Of a stretch of DNA of 64,000 nucleotides, positions 34,390 to 45,969 are shown piece by piece (position 1 is the first letter of the stretch; the number at the start of each line of letters is the position of its first letter). The position numbers were made by a program, and so were the translations under genes. Under the pieces are notes generated by a model. The model was not told where the DNA came from. It worked only from the letters and a program-made list of their open reading frames with translations, and did not search any database. The DNA is from Streptomyces sp. RKND-216 (lineage in GTDB: Bacteria > Actinomycetota > Actinomycetes > Streptomycetales > Streptomycetaceae), in assembly GCF_004795255.1 (NCBI RefSeq), contig NZ_SSBQ01000002.1, positions 1,800,001-1,864,000 on the forward strand. Reading direction: 5' to 3'.

Positions 34390-35330
34390 CGGGCGCCGAC
34401 GACCCCCGGCGCGCGGCGAACCGCGAACGGTTCCGGGCCGCGGCGGCGGACGAACGCCCGGACCTCGCCCTGCTCTGCCTGCTGATCGGCGCCGAGGCGG
34501 CCGGACCGGAGCACGGCGCGGCGCAGCCCGACCGACCGGAGCACGGCGGGGCGGCCGTCGACGAGGCCCAGATCGAACTGGACCGGCTCGCCGGGCTCCT
34601 CCCCGCCCGCCTGCGCGGCAGGGGTGGTGCGGGCTCCCCCCGCGGAGCGGCCGGCGCCGGGGCGACGGGCGAGGCCGACCCGCGTGCGTGGGCCGAGGCG
34701 CTGCGCGAACTGCTCGGCGCACGCGAGGGCTTTCACGGCACCCCGGGCGACTACCGGCGGCTGGACTCCTCCCTGCTGCAGGCGGTCCTCCACCGGCGGC
34801 GCGGCCTGCCCATCCTGCTCTCCGTCGTGTGGACCGAGGTCGCGCGGCGCGCCGGCGCCCCGGTCTACGGCGTCGGCCTGCCCGGCCACTTCGTGGTGGG
34901 CTTCGGCGACCCGCTGGGCGACCACGTGCTGGCCGACCCGTACGCGGGGGGCGCCCTGCTCGGCGACCACGACGTCGCGGAGATCGTCGCGCGGGCCACG
35001 GGATCTCCCGCGCCGGTGACGCCCGGGATGCTCCGCCCGGCGGGACCGCTGGACGTCGTGCTGCGCGTGCTGAACAACATCCGGGCCTGGGCGGCCGCCC
35101 GCCCGGAGCAGTCGGCCGTGCAGCTGTGGGCGCTGGACCTGTCGCTGCTGCTCCCCCACCGCCCGCTGCGGCTGCGGCTGGAGCGGGCGCGGCTACTGGT
35201 GGAGCGCGGCGACTTCCGGGCCGGGGCACGCGAGTTGGAGGCGTACGCGGACGTGGCCGGTGAGGTCGAGCCGCAGAGCGCGGATGCCGTACGGCGGGAG
35301 GCACGGGAGGCGCGTGCACGGCTGAACTGA
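34386..35330 (+). CDS. SirB1-family transglutaminase-like protein
   Basis: A 314-residue protein of the SirB1 family with a transglutaminase-like core: RRRGLPILLSVVWTEVARRAGAPVYGVGLPGHFVVGF (residues about 140-175) and a C-terminal TPR-like helical part (LERARLLVERGDFRAGARELEAY). In the core, the Cys of classic transglutaminases appears absent or replaced, as in many family members, so catalysis is doubtful. It starts inside the stop of the acetyltransferase gene. Confidence 0.82.
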   Translation: MTGADDPRRAANRERFRAAAADERPDLALLCLLIGAEAAGPEHGAAQPDRPEHGGAAVDEAQIELDRLAGLLPARLRGRGGAGSPRGAAGAGATGEADPRAWAEALRELLGAREGFHGTPGDYRRLDSSLLQAVLHRRRGLPILLSVVWTEVARRAGAPVYGVGLPGHFVVGFGDPLGDHVLADPYAGGALLGDHDVAEIVARATGSPAPVTPGMLRPAGPLDVVLRVLNNIRAWAAARPEQSAVQLWALDLSLLLPHRPLRLRLERARLLVERGDFRAGARELEAYADVAGEVEPQSADAVRREAREARARLN

Positions 35331-35472
35331 CGGCACGCATGGAACGTCGCTCCGACGGTCCCGCCCGCATTGCGACCCCCTGAGGGCACCCGTAACGTCA
35401 CGGTAACGGTGCGTATGTGACGGCTTACGCAGACGCCGGTGCTGCGGCTGCGCCCGGGATGTGGAGAACAGC

Positions 35473-36258
35473 ATGCGTCGCGCCCGACTGGTCGCCGCCG
35501 CCTTCGCCGGCTCGGTCTGCCTGACCACCCTGACCCCCTCCGCGGCGGTCGCGGCCGAACCCCTGGCCGAGGTCAGCCCGCGCCGGGTGCACCCGGGCGG
35601 CACCGTGACGATCACGGTGACGTGCGGGAAGCACGACGAGCAGGTCGCGTACCTCACCGCGTACTCGCAGGCGTTCGCGGAGGGCGAGGCCAAGCTGCGG
35701 CTGCTGCCCCGCGGCGGTGACTACGGCAAACCGACCTACCAGGGCCGGGCACGCATCGCGGGCTCGCACGCGTTCTCCGGTCGGGACGGTTCCGAGGGCA
35801 ATGACGGCTCGTCGGGGCGTGAGGAGTCCCCGGGCTCCTTCGAGTCCTCCGGATCGTACGAGTACGGCGCCGAGGACACCTCCGGGGCCGAGGGTGCCTT
35901 CGACGCGGGGGGTTCGTACCAGCACGGCTCCGAGGCCCCGGGTTCCGAGGGATACGGCTCGGACGGCTACGGGTCCGAAGGCGCCACCGGTAAGGGCACC
36001 CCGGGTTCCGGCGACTCCTACGACCCGGGCGCCGGCAGCCACGGGAAGTCCTGGGGCGTCAACGGCAGTTGCCCCGACGGCAAGGACTTCACCACCAGCG
36101 TGTTCGTCGAACACAAGCCGCGCGGCGGTGCGCACGCGGGCCTGGGCGGAGGCCGCGACGAGGTGGACACCGCGGTGGTCGCCGCCGGGGGTGCGATGCT
36201 GTCGCTCACCGTCGGCCTCGGGGTGTACGTGCTGCGGCGCCGCCGGTCCGGGATCTGA
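35473..36258 (+). CDS. Secreted Ser/Gly/Tyr-rich protein with a C-terminal anchor
   Basis: A 261-residue envelope protein. Residues 1-31 are a signal peptide (cut after AVAA), then a strand-rich part with HPGGTVTITVTCGKHDEQ, an Ig-like start often seen in Streptomyces. Residues about 95-190 are a low-complexity region of S, G, E, Y and D. A CPDGKDF segment follows, and the protein ends in a hydrophobic helix plus RRRRSG, which anchors without an LPxTG motif. The ATG 35473 follows GGAGAA; a GTG at 35461 is possible. Confidence 0.72.
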   Translation: MRRARLVAAAFAGSVCLTTLTPSAAVAAEPLAEVSPRRVHPGGTVTITVTCGKHDEQVAYLTAYSQAFAEGEAKLRLLPRGGDYGKPTYQGRARIAGSHAFSGRDGSEGNDGSSGREESPGSFESSGSYEYGAEDTSGAEGAFDAGGSYQHGSEAPGSEGYGSDGYGSEGATGKGTPGSGDSYDPGAGSHGKSWGVNGSCPDGKDFTTSVFVEHKPRGGAHAGLGGGRDEVDTAVVAAGGAMLSLTVGLGVYVLRRRRSGI

Positions 36259-36279
36259 GGGCCCCGGACCGGCGGCGCC
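36236..36279 (+). terminator. Terminator overlapping the stop codon
   Basis: A 17-base inverted repeat (36236-36252 with 36263-36279) begins in the last codons of the preceding gene and holds the TGA in its loop. Confidence 0.7.
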
Positions 36280-36336
36280 CGCACCCGCGTAGACCCGTCC
36301 GCGCCTGCTCGCCGGCAGCGGCTCAGCGGCTCCTGC

Positions 36337-38463
36337 TCACTGGCTGCGCGCGCCGGTCACCTCGGCCACGCGCTTCTGCGGGGTCGGCGGTGCCGGTTCA
36401 CGCAGCGCGTCGACCATGGCGGACGCGGCGTGCTTCGGTTGCATCGGCACGGTGCCGGCACCCCCGTCGATCACCACACCGTCGAAGGCGGATCCGTAGG
36501 TGGCCTCCAGTTTCTCAAGGTCGATCACCGGCTGCAGCGTCCCGCCCGAGGGGGCCTCCATGACGAGGAAGGTGCCGATGGTCTGCTGGCTGAACGGCAC
36601 CTCGACGTCGCCGGCGCGCAGCCAGACCCAGCCCGACATGGCGTCCTTGCCGAAGCCTTCGACGGCGGCCTGGAGTTCCTGCTCGCCGATCTTCGGCTGC
36701 TGGGTGCTGACGGGCAGCGTCACCGGTGCGGAGCGTCCGGTCGCGGCACGCTCGCGGTAGGCGTCCTCGACCAGCGTCGCCGCCTTGCCGACCTCGACGG
36801 CCTCGTACGGTTTGCCCGGTACGGCCGCGGGTTTGCCACCGGTGAAGACGACCCGGCCGTCCTTCCCGCCGTTGCCGTGCAGACGCCCGACGGCGGATGT
36901 CAGCTTCTCGTCGTCGACCTTGACGTGCGCGTCCACCACCCGGGTTCCGCCGAACAGCGAGCCGATCACCGAGACCGGGTTGTAGTCACGGCCGGCCGCC
37001 GCTCGCACGGTCTCGTCGGTGTCGATGGTCAGGCCCAAGGTCTCGGGCTCGACCTTCTCCTCACGGCCGTCGACGACCAGCGGGATCGGGTCCGTCATTC
37101 GGCTCTTGAGGGCGGCGTCCAGTGTGTTCGTCGCATCCTGCCGGGTCTGGCCGCCGATGTCCACGCCCAGCACGGTGGTGCCGTTGGGCACATCGGCGTG
37201 GTCCAGCAGCAGGCCCGCGCCGTAGGCGATCGCGACGACGCCGACCAGGCTGACGCCGGCGAGCACCAGCTTCGAACGCCCCTTGCGGCGGCCCCCGTCA
37301 CCGTCCCGGTCACCGCGGTCACCGCGGTCCGGGGCGACGTCGGGGTCGCCGTCGCGCCGGTCGTCCCGGTCGTCCCGGTCGTCGTCGAAGAGTCCGTGGT
37401 CCACCGGGCGGGGGCCCGGCGCATCGGGTGGGAACACGCTGTCGACGGAGGGCACCCGGGGGATGCCGCTGACGAGGGTGTCGCCGGTGATCCGGTCATC
37501 CCCACGCGGGCGGGGCGGCGCCGGCGGGGTCGGCCCCTGCGAGTAGAGCGCGGAGGTGGAGCCCTGTCCGAACCCGGAGCCGGTGCCAGTGCCGGGCGCG
37601 CCGGTGCCGGGCGGGCCCACGTCCGGGCCCTTGGGGCGGCCCAACGCGCCGGGGTCGCCCACGGAGCCCGGGGTCGGGCCGGGCGAGGAGCCGTCCGGGA
37701 TCGGCCGTACGGGCATGTCGCCGGTCTGCGGGCCGGTGGTGCGGCCGGACGGCGGGCCTGCCGGCGCGCCGGGATCGAACCCGGAGGGCGGCCGGTCGAG
37801 GAAGTCGGACAGCGCGCCGTCCTGTGCCCCGCCCGAGCCGCGAGTCCCGCCGAGACCGGCCACCGTGGGGAAGCCGTCGGGCGGGGTCGCCGTGCGGCCG
37901 TCCTCCGCTCCGGGGCGCTCCGCGACCGGCGGCTCGGGGTCCGGCGCCGGACGCGGCGGCTTGCGCGGCGCGAACCAGTCACTCGTACCGCGGGGTGCCT
38001 CGCCGGCACCAGAACCGGAACCGGGGTCGGCACCCCGACCGGAAGCACTTCCTGCACCCGTGCCCGAGGCGGCACCAGACGCAGCCGCCCCGCCCGGCGT
38101 CGAGACCGGCCCGGAACCGGAACCACCCGTGGATCCGGACGCGGCACGCGAGCCGGGGCCCGTCCGGTGTGACGGATCGCTGTCGGGGGCCTCGCCTCCG
38201 GCGGCCCCGGCGTCGCCACCCTCGCCGACCGTCTTGCGCATCACGACCGGCGGGATCGGGCGCGACCCCGGGATGTTGATGCGGATACGGGTCGTCAGCG
38301 TCGTCTCGGTCTTCGGTTCGTCCGCGGGGGCCGGTGCGTCGCCGCCGGCCTCCGGCGCGTCGGACGGCCGGGACGGCGCGCCGTAGGGCTCGGAGCCCGG
38401 CCCGTACGGAGGGCCGCCGCGCCCGTGGGGCCCGGAGGACGAACTGTCAGTTTCACGGCTCAA
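36337..38463 (-). CDS. Membrane protein with extracellular peptidoglycan-binding domains
   Basis: A 708-residue membrane protein. Residues 1-410 are a disordered, Gly/Pro/Ser/Asp-rich cytoplasmic arm; about 412-433 a membrane helix (LVLAGVSLVGVVAIAYGAGLLL). The extracellular part contains VDIGGQTRQDATNTLDAAL and a later similar unit, which fit the PG_binding_4 (VanW-associated) module. The TTG start follows GGAGAA. It could link the cytoplasm to the wall; the arm resembles substrates of Ser/Thr kinases. No enzyme domain is visible. Confidence 0.8.
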   Translation of the reverse strand: MSRETDSSSSGPHGRGGPPYGPGSEPYGAPSRPSDAPEAGGDAPAPADEPKTETTLTTRIRINIPGSRPIPPVVMRKTVGEGGDAGAAGGEAPDSDPSHRTGPGSRAASGSTGGSGSGPVSTPGGAAASGAASGTGAGSASGRGADPGSGSGAGEAPRGTSDWFAPRKPPRPAPDPEPPVAERPGAEDGRTATPPDGFPTVAGLGGTRGSGGAQDGALSDFLDRPPSGFDPGAPAGPPSGRTTGPQTGDMPVRPIPDGSSPGPTPGSVGDPGALGRPKGPDVGPPGTGAPGTGTGSGFGQGSTSALYSQGPTPPAPPRPRGDDRITGDTLVSGIPRVPSVDSVFPPDAPGPRPVDHGLFDDDRDDRDDRRDGDPDVAPDRGDRGDRDGDGGRRKGRSKLVLAGVSLVGVVAIAYGAGLLLDHADVPNGTTVLGVDIGGQTRQDATNTLDAALKSRMTDPIPLVVDGREEKVEPETLGLTIDTDETVRAAAGRDYNPVSVIGSLFGGTRVVDAHVKVDDEKLTSAVGRLHGNGGKDGRVVFTGGKPAAVPGKPYEAVEVGKAATLVEDAYRERAATGRSAPVTLPVSTQQPKIGEQELQAAVEGFGKDAMSGWVWLRAGDVEVPFSQQTIGTFLVMEAPSGGTLQPVIDLEKLEATYGSAFDGVVIDGGAGTVPMQPKHAASAMVDALREPAPPTPQKRVAEVTGARSQ

Positions 38464-38603
38464 TGCAGGTTCTCCCGGTTGGATGCGCCGCCCTTCCCGG
38501 CGTCGACCGCAGTCGACGCCCGCGGCTCGCCGGCGCGCCCCACCTTACTGGGGACGTCCGGCGCCAGGCCCGTGCCCACCGAATCGGCACATCCGGCGCA
38601 GCG

Positions 38604-39038
38604 TCAGCTCTGCCGCGCGCCGCGACGTTCCATCGGCCGGCGGGGAGGCGCAGGCAGCGAGATGGTGGCACACAACAGCGCGACGAGCATCCCGCCGAAC
38701 AAATAGGCATATGAGCTGAATCCGGTGCCGAACAGAAAATCGCCCTCCGCGCGCGAGGAGGTCAGCAGCATCACGGCGACCAGCCAGCCCGCGGCGGGCA
38801 CCATGGCGCCGACCTTCGTACGCGTCAGCTTGGCGCCGCCGCCGAACGCGCCCGCCGCGCCCGCCAGGGCGAGCAGCAGCCCGCCCGGGGACCAGCCGTC
38901 CTGTACCAGCGCTCCCGCCGTGCCGACCAGCGCGCCCAGCACGAACAGGAAGGCGTACGCCGCCCACCGGACCGGACCGGGACGGGTCAGCGCTCCCTCA
39001 CCTGGGTGGCCGGTCGCGCCGGCCCCCCCGGTACTCAT
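38604..39038 (-). CDS. DUF6113-type integral membrane protein
   Basis: A 144-residue membrane protein with four predicted helices ([68 protein letters not shown]). I think it belongs to DUF6113, always beside mshB in Streptomyces. Its ATG overlaps the mshB stop by 4 bases (ATGA), so it is translationally coupled to mshB. Its role, if any, in mycothiol metabolism is unknown. Confidence 0.72.
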   Translation of the reverse strand: MSTGGAGATGHPGEGALTRPGPVRWAAYAFLFVLGALVGTAGALVQDGWSPGGLLLALAGAAGAFGGGAKLTRTKVGAMVPAAGWLVAVMLLTSSRAEGDFLFGTGFSSYAYLFGGMLVALLCATISLPAPPRRPMERRGARQS

Positions 39039-39928
39039 GCGACCTCCAGACCGGCGAACAGGTCGTCCCACGGCGCGCCTTCGGGCGCGGGACGGTCGGC
39101 GAGCCGGTAGTGCTCGGTGCCGAACAGGGGCTGCCCGAGGTCGTTCGACAGGGCGAAGAACGGGCCGTCCACGGCGATCTGCGTGGCGTGTGCGCGCATG
39201 GCCGCGTTCTTCGCCGCCATGTAGCGCTCGCCGCCCTCGACGACGACCGCGACCTGGCCGTCGTCGACCACCCCCGGCACGTCGTCGGGGGTGGCGATGC
39301 CGGGGAACGGCATCTCGCGGCCCTGTTCCCGCAGCCGGGCGAAGCCCGCCTCCACGGCGCCGCGTGCGACACAGTTCCAGTAGACCCTGGCCACGGTGTG
39401 CGGCGGCCCCAGGTCGGGGCGGAAGTCCTCGTGGGCGGCGAGTTCGGCGCCGCGGGTGGCGACGCGGTGCGCCTTGATGTGGTCGGGGTGGCCGTAGCCG
39501 CCGTTCGGGTCGTAGGTCACGAGCACCTGCGGCCGCACCTCGCGGAGCACCGCGACCAGGTGGCCGGCGGCCTCGTCGAGCGGGGCCTGCCAGAAGCATC
39601 CGGGCCGGTCGTTGGTGGCCAGGCCCATCATCCCGGAGTCCCGGTAGCGGCCCTCACCACCGAGGAACCGGTGGTCCCGGACGCCCAGTTCCCGCATGGC
39701 GGCGGCGAGTTCACCGATGCGGTACGCGCCCAGGGTGTCGTCCCGGTCCGGAGCGAGGTGGGCCAGCTCCGGCGGGATCACCTCGCCCTCCTCGCCGAGG
39801 GTGCACGTCACCAGGGTGACGCGGGCGCCTTCGGCGGCGTACCGGGCCATGGTCGCGCCGTTGTTGATCGACTCGTCGTCCGGGTGGGCGTGCACCAGCA
39901 GCAGACGGCGCTCGGGAGCATCGGTCAT
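39035..39928 (-). CDS. mshB: MshB, GlcNAc-inositol deacetylase of mycothiol synthesis
   Basis: A 297-residue zinc deacetylase that removes acetate from GlcNAc-Ins to give GlcN-Ins in mycothiol synthesis. The zinc ligands are His15 and Asp18 in AHPDDES and His147 in GYGHPDH; Asp17 is the catalytic base. Length and motifs are normal for MshB rather than the amidase Mca. ATG 39928 follows a GGGGGC stretch. The downstream membrane gene overlaps it. Mycothiol production is typical of actinobacteria. Confidence 0.93.
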   Translation of the reverse strand: MTDAPERRLLLVHAHPDDESINNGATMARYAAEGARVTLVTCTLGEEGEVIPPELAHLAPDRDDTLGAYRIGELAAAMRELGVRDHRFLGGEGRYRDSGMMGLATNDRPGCFWQAPLDEAAGHLVAVLREVRPQVLVTYDPNGGYGHPDHIKAHRVATRGAELAAHEDFRPDLGPPHTVARVYWNCVARGAVEAGFARLREQGREMPFPGIATPDDVPGVVDDGQVAVVVEGGERYMAAKNAAMRAHATQIAVDGPFFALSNDLGQPLFGTEHYRLADRPAPEGAPWDDLFAGLEVA

Positions 39929-40007
39929 GCCCCCGAGCCTACGACCCGGCGCCCGTCGTCGGCGCTCCCGCCCCGGGAGAGGAGACGTCCGGGGAGCACG
40001 GACGGCG

Positions 40008-40202
40008 TCAGAAGCTGATGTCCCCGAGCATCCCGGCGACGTTCGAGGTGACCTGCTCGATGGTCGGCGCGATGGACGAGCTGGAGAGGTAGAAGCCCAG
40101 CAGCATGCAGACCACCGCGTGCCCGGCCTTGAGGCCGGATTTCTTGACGAGCAGAACCACGATGATCGCCAGCAGCACCACCGCCGAAATCGAGAGTGCC
40201 AC
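40008..40202 (-). CDS. Small two-helix membrane protein
   Basis: A 64-residue protein: helix 1 is [20 protein letters not shown], then a short loop, helix 2 is [16 protein letters not shown]. The GTG start follows GGGAGGTG, a very good ribosome site. I recall near-identical short proteins in other Streptomyces at the same place, but no function. It is divergent from the S9 peptidase gene. Confidence 0.65.
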   Translation of the reverse strand: MALSISAVVLLAIIVVLLVKKSGLKAGHAVVCMLLGFYLSSSSIAPTIEQVTSNVAGMLGDISF

Positions 40203-40388
40203 GGCGGTTCACCTCCCAAGTCGCGTGCGTCGGTTGCGGATGCACGGGCTACATACCCGGCACCGGTCATGCGCAAAGGATCATAACTATCGACCGGGGC
40301 GGCACGGCTCGTCGCACGGGTGCAAGACAGGGGCGCATATGCGATTTCGGCCAGCGCTCCCCCTAGGGGTGGCGCATAGGCTCGCCGT

Positions 40389-42542
40389 ATGCCTACGACC
40401 TTTCCCCGGCAGCACGCCCGTACGGCCCGGTTCACCCTCGGGGTGCCCCGGGCCTTCACCGTCGCCCCGGACGGCACACGCGTCGTGTTCCTCCGCAGCC
40501 GGGGCGGAACCGACCGTGCGCACGTGCTGTGGGTACGCGAGCCGGACGGCTGGGAGTACGCCGCGGCCGACCCGGCGGTGCTGCTCGGCGGCGCCGGCGA
40601 GGAAGTGTCGCCCGAGGAGCGGGCGCGGCGCGAACGGAGCCGGGAAACGTCCTCCGGCGTGGTCGCGTACGCCACGGACGCCGCGGTGGAACTGGCGGCG
40701 TTCGCCCTCTCCGGGCGCCTCTTCACGGCCGAGCTGCGGGCGGGCACGGCGCGGGAACTGCCCGCACCCGGCCCGGTGATCGACCCGCGGCCCTCCCCGG
40801 ACGGACGTCTGGTCGCGTACGTGACCGGCGGCGTGCTGCGCATCGCCCCGGTGGACGGGGGCGAGGACCGTGCGGTGGCCACACCCGAGTCAAAGACCGT
40901 GACCTACGGGCTGGCGGAGTATGCGGCGGCCGAGTCGATGCACCGCTACCGGGGGTTCTGGTGGTCGCCGGGCAGCGACCGCCTGCTGGTGGCGCGGGCC
41001 GACGACGCGCCCGTGGGGCGCTGGTGGATCGCCGACCCGGCGAACCCGCACGAGCCGTCCGCGGAGCTGGCCTACCCGACGGCCGGGACGGCGCACGCCG
41101 AGGTGGGGCTGTGGCTCGTCGGCACCGACGGCGGGCCGCGCACCGAAGTGCGCTGGGACCACGAGCGCTACCCCTATCTCGCTCGCGTGCACTGGTCGGC
41201 CTGCGGGCCGCCGGTGATCCTGGTGCAGGCCCGTGACCAGCGCAGTCAGCTCTACCTGTCCGTCGACACCGCCTCCGGCGCCACCTCACAGCTGTACGCG
41301 GAGGAGGACCCGACATGGCTGGAACTCTTCGCCGGATGCCCCGCCTGGACGCCGTGCGGACGGCTGCTGCGCATCGCCGACGCCGACGGCGCGCGGCGTC
41401 TGTTCGCGGGCGAGGTGCCGCTCTCCCCGGCCACCCTGCACGTCCGCACCGTCCTGGACATCGGTGAGCACGACGTCCTGGTCGCAGCCTCCGCGGCGGG
41501 CGACACCGGGCGTTCCGACCCGGGGGACATCGGCGTCCACCGCATCCCGTTCGACGGCGACGGCGAGGGCGTAAGGCGGCTGGCGGTGGACACCGGCCCA
41601 CACGTCGCCTCGGCGGTCCGCGGCGGCGACACCGTCGTCCTCACCTCGGCCGCCCTCGACCGCCACGGCAACCGGGTGCACGTGCTCCGGCTGCGGGAGG
41701 ACGGCGCCCTCGAGGAGCGGGGCACGGTCCCCTCGCTCGCCGAGGAGCCGGTGCTCACGGCCGCCCCGCTGCTGGCGCACGTCGGCAAGCGGGAGATCCC
41801 GACCGCGCTGCTGCTGCCCACCGGCCACCGGGACGGCGACGGGCCGCTGCCCGTCCTGCTCGACCCGTACGGCGGCCCGCACGGCCAGCGGGTCACCTCG
41901 GCCCGGAACGCGTACCTGACCTCGCAGTGGTTCGCCGACCAGGGATTCGCCGTGGTCGTCGCCGACGGCCGCGGCACCCCCGGCCACTCCCCCGCATGGG
42001 AGAAGGCGATCTCCCGGCAGGTCGTGGACGTCGTGCTGGAGGACCAGATCGACGCCCTGCACGCGCTGGCGGAGGCCCGCCCGTCGCTGCTGGACCTGAG
42101 CCGGGTGGGTATCCGCGGCTGGTCGTTCGGCGGCTGGCTCGCGGCCATGGCGGTACTGCGCCGCCCCGACGTCTTCCACACCGCTGTCGCCGGCGCCCCG
42201 GTCACCGACCAGCGGCTCTACGAGGCCCACTACATCGAGCGGTACTACGGCACGCCGCAGGACGACCCGGAGGTCTACCTGCACAACTCCGCGGTGGCCG
42301 ACGACGGTCTGGTCGAGGCGACCGGGCCGCACCGCCCGCTGCTGCTCGTCCACGGCCTCGCGGACGACAACGTGGTCGCCGCCCACACGCTGCGGCTGTC
42401 CTCGGCCCTGCTGGCCGCCGGACGCCCGCACGAGGTCCTGCCGCTGTCCGGCGTCACCCACATGACCCCGCAGGAACAGGTCGCCGAGAACCTGCTGCTT
42501 TTCCAGGTGGCGTTCCTGAAGCGGACCCTCGGCATGGGCTGA
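40389..42542 (+). CDS. S9 family serine peptidase (dipeptidyl peptidase-like)
   Basis: A 717-residue cytoplasmic oligopeptidase of the prolyl oligopeptidase superfamily. Residues about 10-470 form an N-terminal beta-propeller (DPP-IV type), and the C-terminal third is the alpha/beta hydrolase. The triad is Ser579 in GWSFGGW, Asp659 or Asp660 in GLADDNV, and His691 in GVTHMTP. No signal peptide is present. It removes dipeptides or acylated residues from short peptides and could act on peptides brought in by the convergent BldK-type importer; that link is inference. Confidence 0.9.
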   Translation: MPTTFPRQHARTARFTLGVPRAFTVAPDGTRVVFLRSRGGTDRAHVLWVREPDGWEYAAADPAVLLGGAGEEVSPEERARRERSRETSSGVVAYATDAAVELAAFALSGRLFTAELRAGTARELPAPGPVIDPRPSPDGRLVAYVTGGVLRIAPVDGGEDRAVATPESKTVTYGLAEYAAAESMHRYRGFWWSPGSDRLLVARADDAPVGRWWIADPANPHEPSAELAYPTAGTAHAEVGLWLVGTDGGPRTEVRWDHERYPYLARVHWSACGPPVILVQARDQRSQLYLSVDTASGATSQLYAEEDPTWLELFAGCPAWTPCGRLLRIADADGARRLFAGEVPLSPATLHVRTVLDIGEHDVLVAASAAGDTGRSDPGDIGVHRIPFDGDGEGVRRLAVDTGPHVASAVRGGDTVVLTSAALDRHGNRVHVLRLREDGALEERGTVPSLAEEPVLTAAPLLAHVGKREIPTALLLPTGHRDGDGPLPVLLDPYGGPHGQRVTSARNAYLTSQWFADQGFAVVVADGRGTPGHSPAWEKAISRQVVDVVLEDQIDALHALAEARPSLLDLSRVGIRGWSFGGWLAAMAVLRRPDVFHTAVAGAPVTDQRLYEAHYIERYYGTPQDDPEVYLHNSAVADDGLVEATGPHRPLLLVHGLADDNVVAAHTLRLSSALLAAGRPHEVLPLSGVTHMTPQEQVAENLLLFQVAFLKRTLGMG

Positions 42543-42556
42543 CCGGCACGGGACGC

Positions 42557-42595
42557 GACCGTGCCCGCCACGACCTGGTCGTGGCGGGCACGGTC
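42557..42595. terminator. Bidirectional terminator
   Basis: A perfect 18-base stem (42557-42574 with 42578-42595) and 3-base loop lies between the S9 peptidase and the convergent bldK-type operon. Confidence 0.85.
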
Positions 42596-42613
42596 GGCGG
42601 ACGCGCGGCGGCG

Positions 42614-43798
<1,185 letters not shown>

Positions 43799-43810
43799 GT
43801 TCCGTTCTCC

Positions 43811-44872
43811 CTAGACCAGCCGCGGCTTGATCTGCTCGACGAAGAAGGTCTGCTTCTGCTCCGGCGTCAGGTGGCAGGCCGCGCCGCGTCCCTCGGGGAG
43901 CGGCGGCCGGTCCGCGGTGCAGGAGGCACCCGTGACGTGGCCCTGGAAGTCACACCGGGGGTTGAAGTGGCAGCCGGGCGGCGGGTTGAGCAGGCTCGGC
44001 GGCGTGCCCTCGATCGGGACGAGCTCGTCGTCCACGTTCGAGGTGATGCGCGGCATCGAGCTGAGCAGGCCCCAGGTGTAGGGGTGCTGCGGCGCCCGCA
44101 GCACCTCCGCGGTGGTGCCCCGTTCCACGGCGCGGCCGCCGTACATCACCATGATGTCGTCCGCGACGTTGGCGATGACGCCCAGGTCGTGGGTGATGAA
44201 GACGATCGCCGAGCCGAACTCCTCCTGGAGCTCGTTGAGCAGGTCGAGGATCTGCGCCTGGACGGTCACGTCCAACGCGGTGGTCGGCTCGTCCGCGATC
44301 AGCAGGTCGGGGTTGCAGACCAGGGCCATCGCGATCATGGCGCGCTGGCGCATGCCGCCGCTGAACTGGTGCGGGTAGTCGTCGACGCGGACCTTGGGGT
44401 TGGGGATGCCGACCTTGTGCAGCATCTCGATGGCCCGCTCGCGGGCCTCCCTCTTCCCCGCGCCCAGGTGTTTGCGGTACGGCTCCATGATCTGCCGGCC
44501 CACCGTGTAGTACGGCGACAGCGCCGTCAGCGGGTCCTGGAAGATCATGGCCATCTTGTTGCCGCGCAGCTTCTCCAGGTCTTTCTCGCGCGCACCGGTC
44601 AGCTCCTGCCCTTCGAGCAGGATCTCGCCGCTGATCTCGGTGCTGACCGGGTTGTGCAGGCCCAGCACAGCCAGGTTGGTCACCGACTTGCCGGAGCCCG
44701 ACTCGCCCACGATGCCCAGGGTCTTGCCCCGCTCGAGGTCGAATGACAGGCCGTCCACGGCCTTGACGATGCCGCCCTCGGTGCTGAACCGGATGCGCAG
44801 GTCGCGGACGGAGAGGAACGAGTCCGCCCCGGTCGGGGGCGTGCTGTCCGCGGTTTTTGTGAGAGTGGTCAC
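43811..44872 (-). CDS. bldKD: Oligopeptide ABC transporter ATPase (BldKD-like)
   Basis: A 353-residue ATP-binding subunit of the OppD/DppD type. Walker A GESGSGKS, signature FSGGMRQR, Walker [12 protein letters not shown], and a C-terminal PGCHFNPRC Cys motif. GTG 44872 follows GGAGATC; the preceding permease gene ends 12 bases upstream. It forms a heterodimer with the neighbouring ATPase to drive import through the two permeases. Confidence 0.86.
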   Translation of the reverse strand: MTTLTKTADSTPPTGADSFLSVRDLRIRFSTEGGIVKAVDGLSFDLERGKTLGIVGESGSGKSVTNLAVLGLHNPVSTEISGEILLEGQELTGAREKDLEKLRGNKMAMIFQDPLTALSPYYTVGRQIMEPYRKHLGAGKREARERAIEMLHKVGIPNPKVRVDDYPHQFSGGMRQRAMIAMALVCNPDLLIADEPTTALDVTVQAQILDLLNELQEEFGSAIVFITHDLGVIANVADDIMVMYGGRAVERGTTAEVLRAPQHPYTWGLLSSMPRITSNVDDELVPIEGTPPSLLNPPPGCHFNPRCDFQGHVTGASCTADRPPLPEGRGAACHLTPEQKQTFFVEQIKPRLV

Positions 44873-44883
44873 GGGTCGATCTC

Positions 44884-45861
44884 CTAGGCGAGGCGCACGC
44901 GCGGGTCGATGAACCCGTACACGAAGTCCACGAGGATGTTGAGCAGCAGGATGAAGGCGGAGGCGAACAGCATGACGCCCATGGTCATGGGCAGGTCCTT
45001 GTTGTTCACCGAGTCCACCACGAGGCGTCCGAGACCGGCGAGGCTGAACGTCGTCTCCGTCACGATGGCACCGCCGAGCAGTGCTCCGAGGTCGATGCCG
45101 AGGATGGTGACGATCGGGGTCAGCGAGCCGCGCCAGGCGTAGCGGAAGAACACGTACTTCCCGGACATGCCCTTGGCCCGGGCCGTCCGGACGTGGTCCT
45201 CCTGCAACTGCTCGATGAGCGTGGAGCGGGACATACGTGTGTAGTTCGCGGTGAAGATCAGCGACATCACGAACCACGGGATCAGCAGGCCGATGAACCA
45301 GCCGCCGAGGTTCTCCGTGAACGGCACGTACTCGGGGGCCGGCAGCAGGCCGGTGCTGTAGACCAGGAGTCCGACCACGATCGGGCCGATGAAGTAGATC
45401 TGCAGCGAGCTGAGCACCAGCGACGCGGAGCTGAAGGACTTGTCGATCAGCGTGCCCTTCTTGCGGGCGGCGATCATGCCGGCGCCGATGCCGAGGGTCA
45501 GGAAGACCACCAGACCGCCGAGGGTCAGCGAGACGGTCAGCGGGAGGCGGTCGATGATCGTGTCCCAGACCATGCGCTGGTCGTTGAAGGAGACTCCGAA
45601 GCACGGAGCGTCGCAGTGGCCGACGTCGAAGCTGCGGCCGGCGACGATGCCCTTCATGAACTCCCAGAACTGCACGGGGATGGGCTGGTCGAGCCCCATC
45701 TGCTTCTCGATCAGGGCGACGTTCTCCGGCGTGCAGTTCTTGCCGCAGGCCAGCAGGGCCGGGTTCTGCGGGATCGCGAAGAAGATGAAGAACGTGAACG
45801 CACTGATGAGGAAGAGAATCACGAGGCCGCCGACCGATCGGCGGAGAAAGAATTTAAGCAT
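44884..45861 (-). CDS. bldKC: Oligopeptide ABC transporter permease (BldKC-like, OppB type)
   Basis: A 325-residue membrane permease. The first helix is VGGLVILFLISAFTFFIFFAIP; the cytoplasmic EAA-type loop is about RTARAKGMSGKYVFFRYAWRGSLTPIV. A periplasmic loop with several Cys (CGKNCTP and CDAPCFG) lies after helix 1, an OppB feature. A strong hairpin (45922-45956) separates it from the binding-protein gene. Its partner permease is at 47861-48892. Confidence 0.88.
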   Translation of the reverse strand: MLKFFLRRSVGGLVILFLISAFTFFIFFAIPQNPALLACGKNCTPENVALIEKQMGLDQPIPVQFWEFMKGIVAGRSFDVGHCDAPCFGVSFNDQRMVWDTIIDRLPLTVSLTLGGLVVFLTLGIGAGMIAARKKGTLIDKSFSSASLVLSSLQIYFIGPIVVGLLVYSTGLLPAPEYVPFTENLGGWFIGLLIPWFVMSLIFTANYTRMSRSTLIEQLQEDHVRTARAKGMSGKYVFFRYAWRGSLTPIVTILGIDLGALLGGAIVTETTFSLAGLGRLVVDSVNNKDLPMTMGVMLFASAFILLLNILVDFVYGFIDPRVRLA

Positions 45862-45921
45862 GTTGGTTCGCTGCTCTCGGCGCGGCGGCTACGACGGTGA
45901 AACGTGGGCTGGACACCCGGG

Positions 45922-45956
45922 CGGGTTCCCGGGGGCCTGAGGCCCCCGGGAACCCG
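45922..45956 (-). terminator. Internal hairpin between binding protein and permease genes
   Basis: A perfect 16-base stem (45922-45937 with 45941-45956) and 3-base loop lies in the 108-base gap after the binding-protein stop. It probably ends or stabilises many transcripts so that the binding protein is made in excess. Confidence 0.75.
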
Positions 45957-45969
45957 TGGTGAGGTGCTG

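Noticed and set aside
37360..37390. Short repeats in the membrane protein gene
   Set aside because: They only encode a run of Asp/Arg codons in a disordered region and show no array structure.
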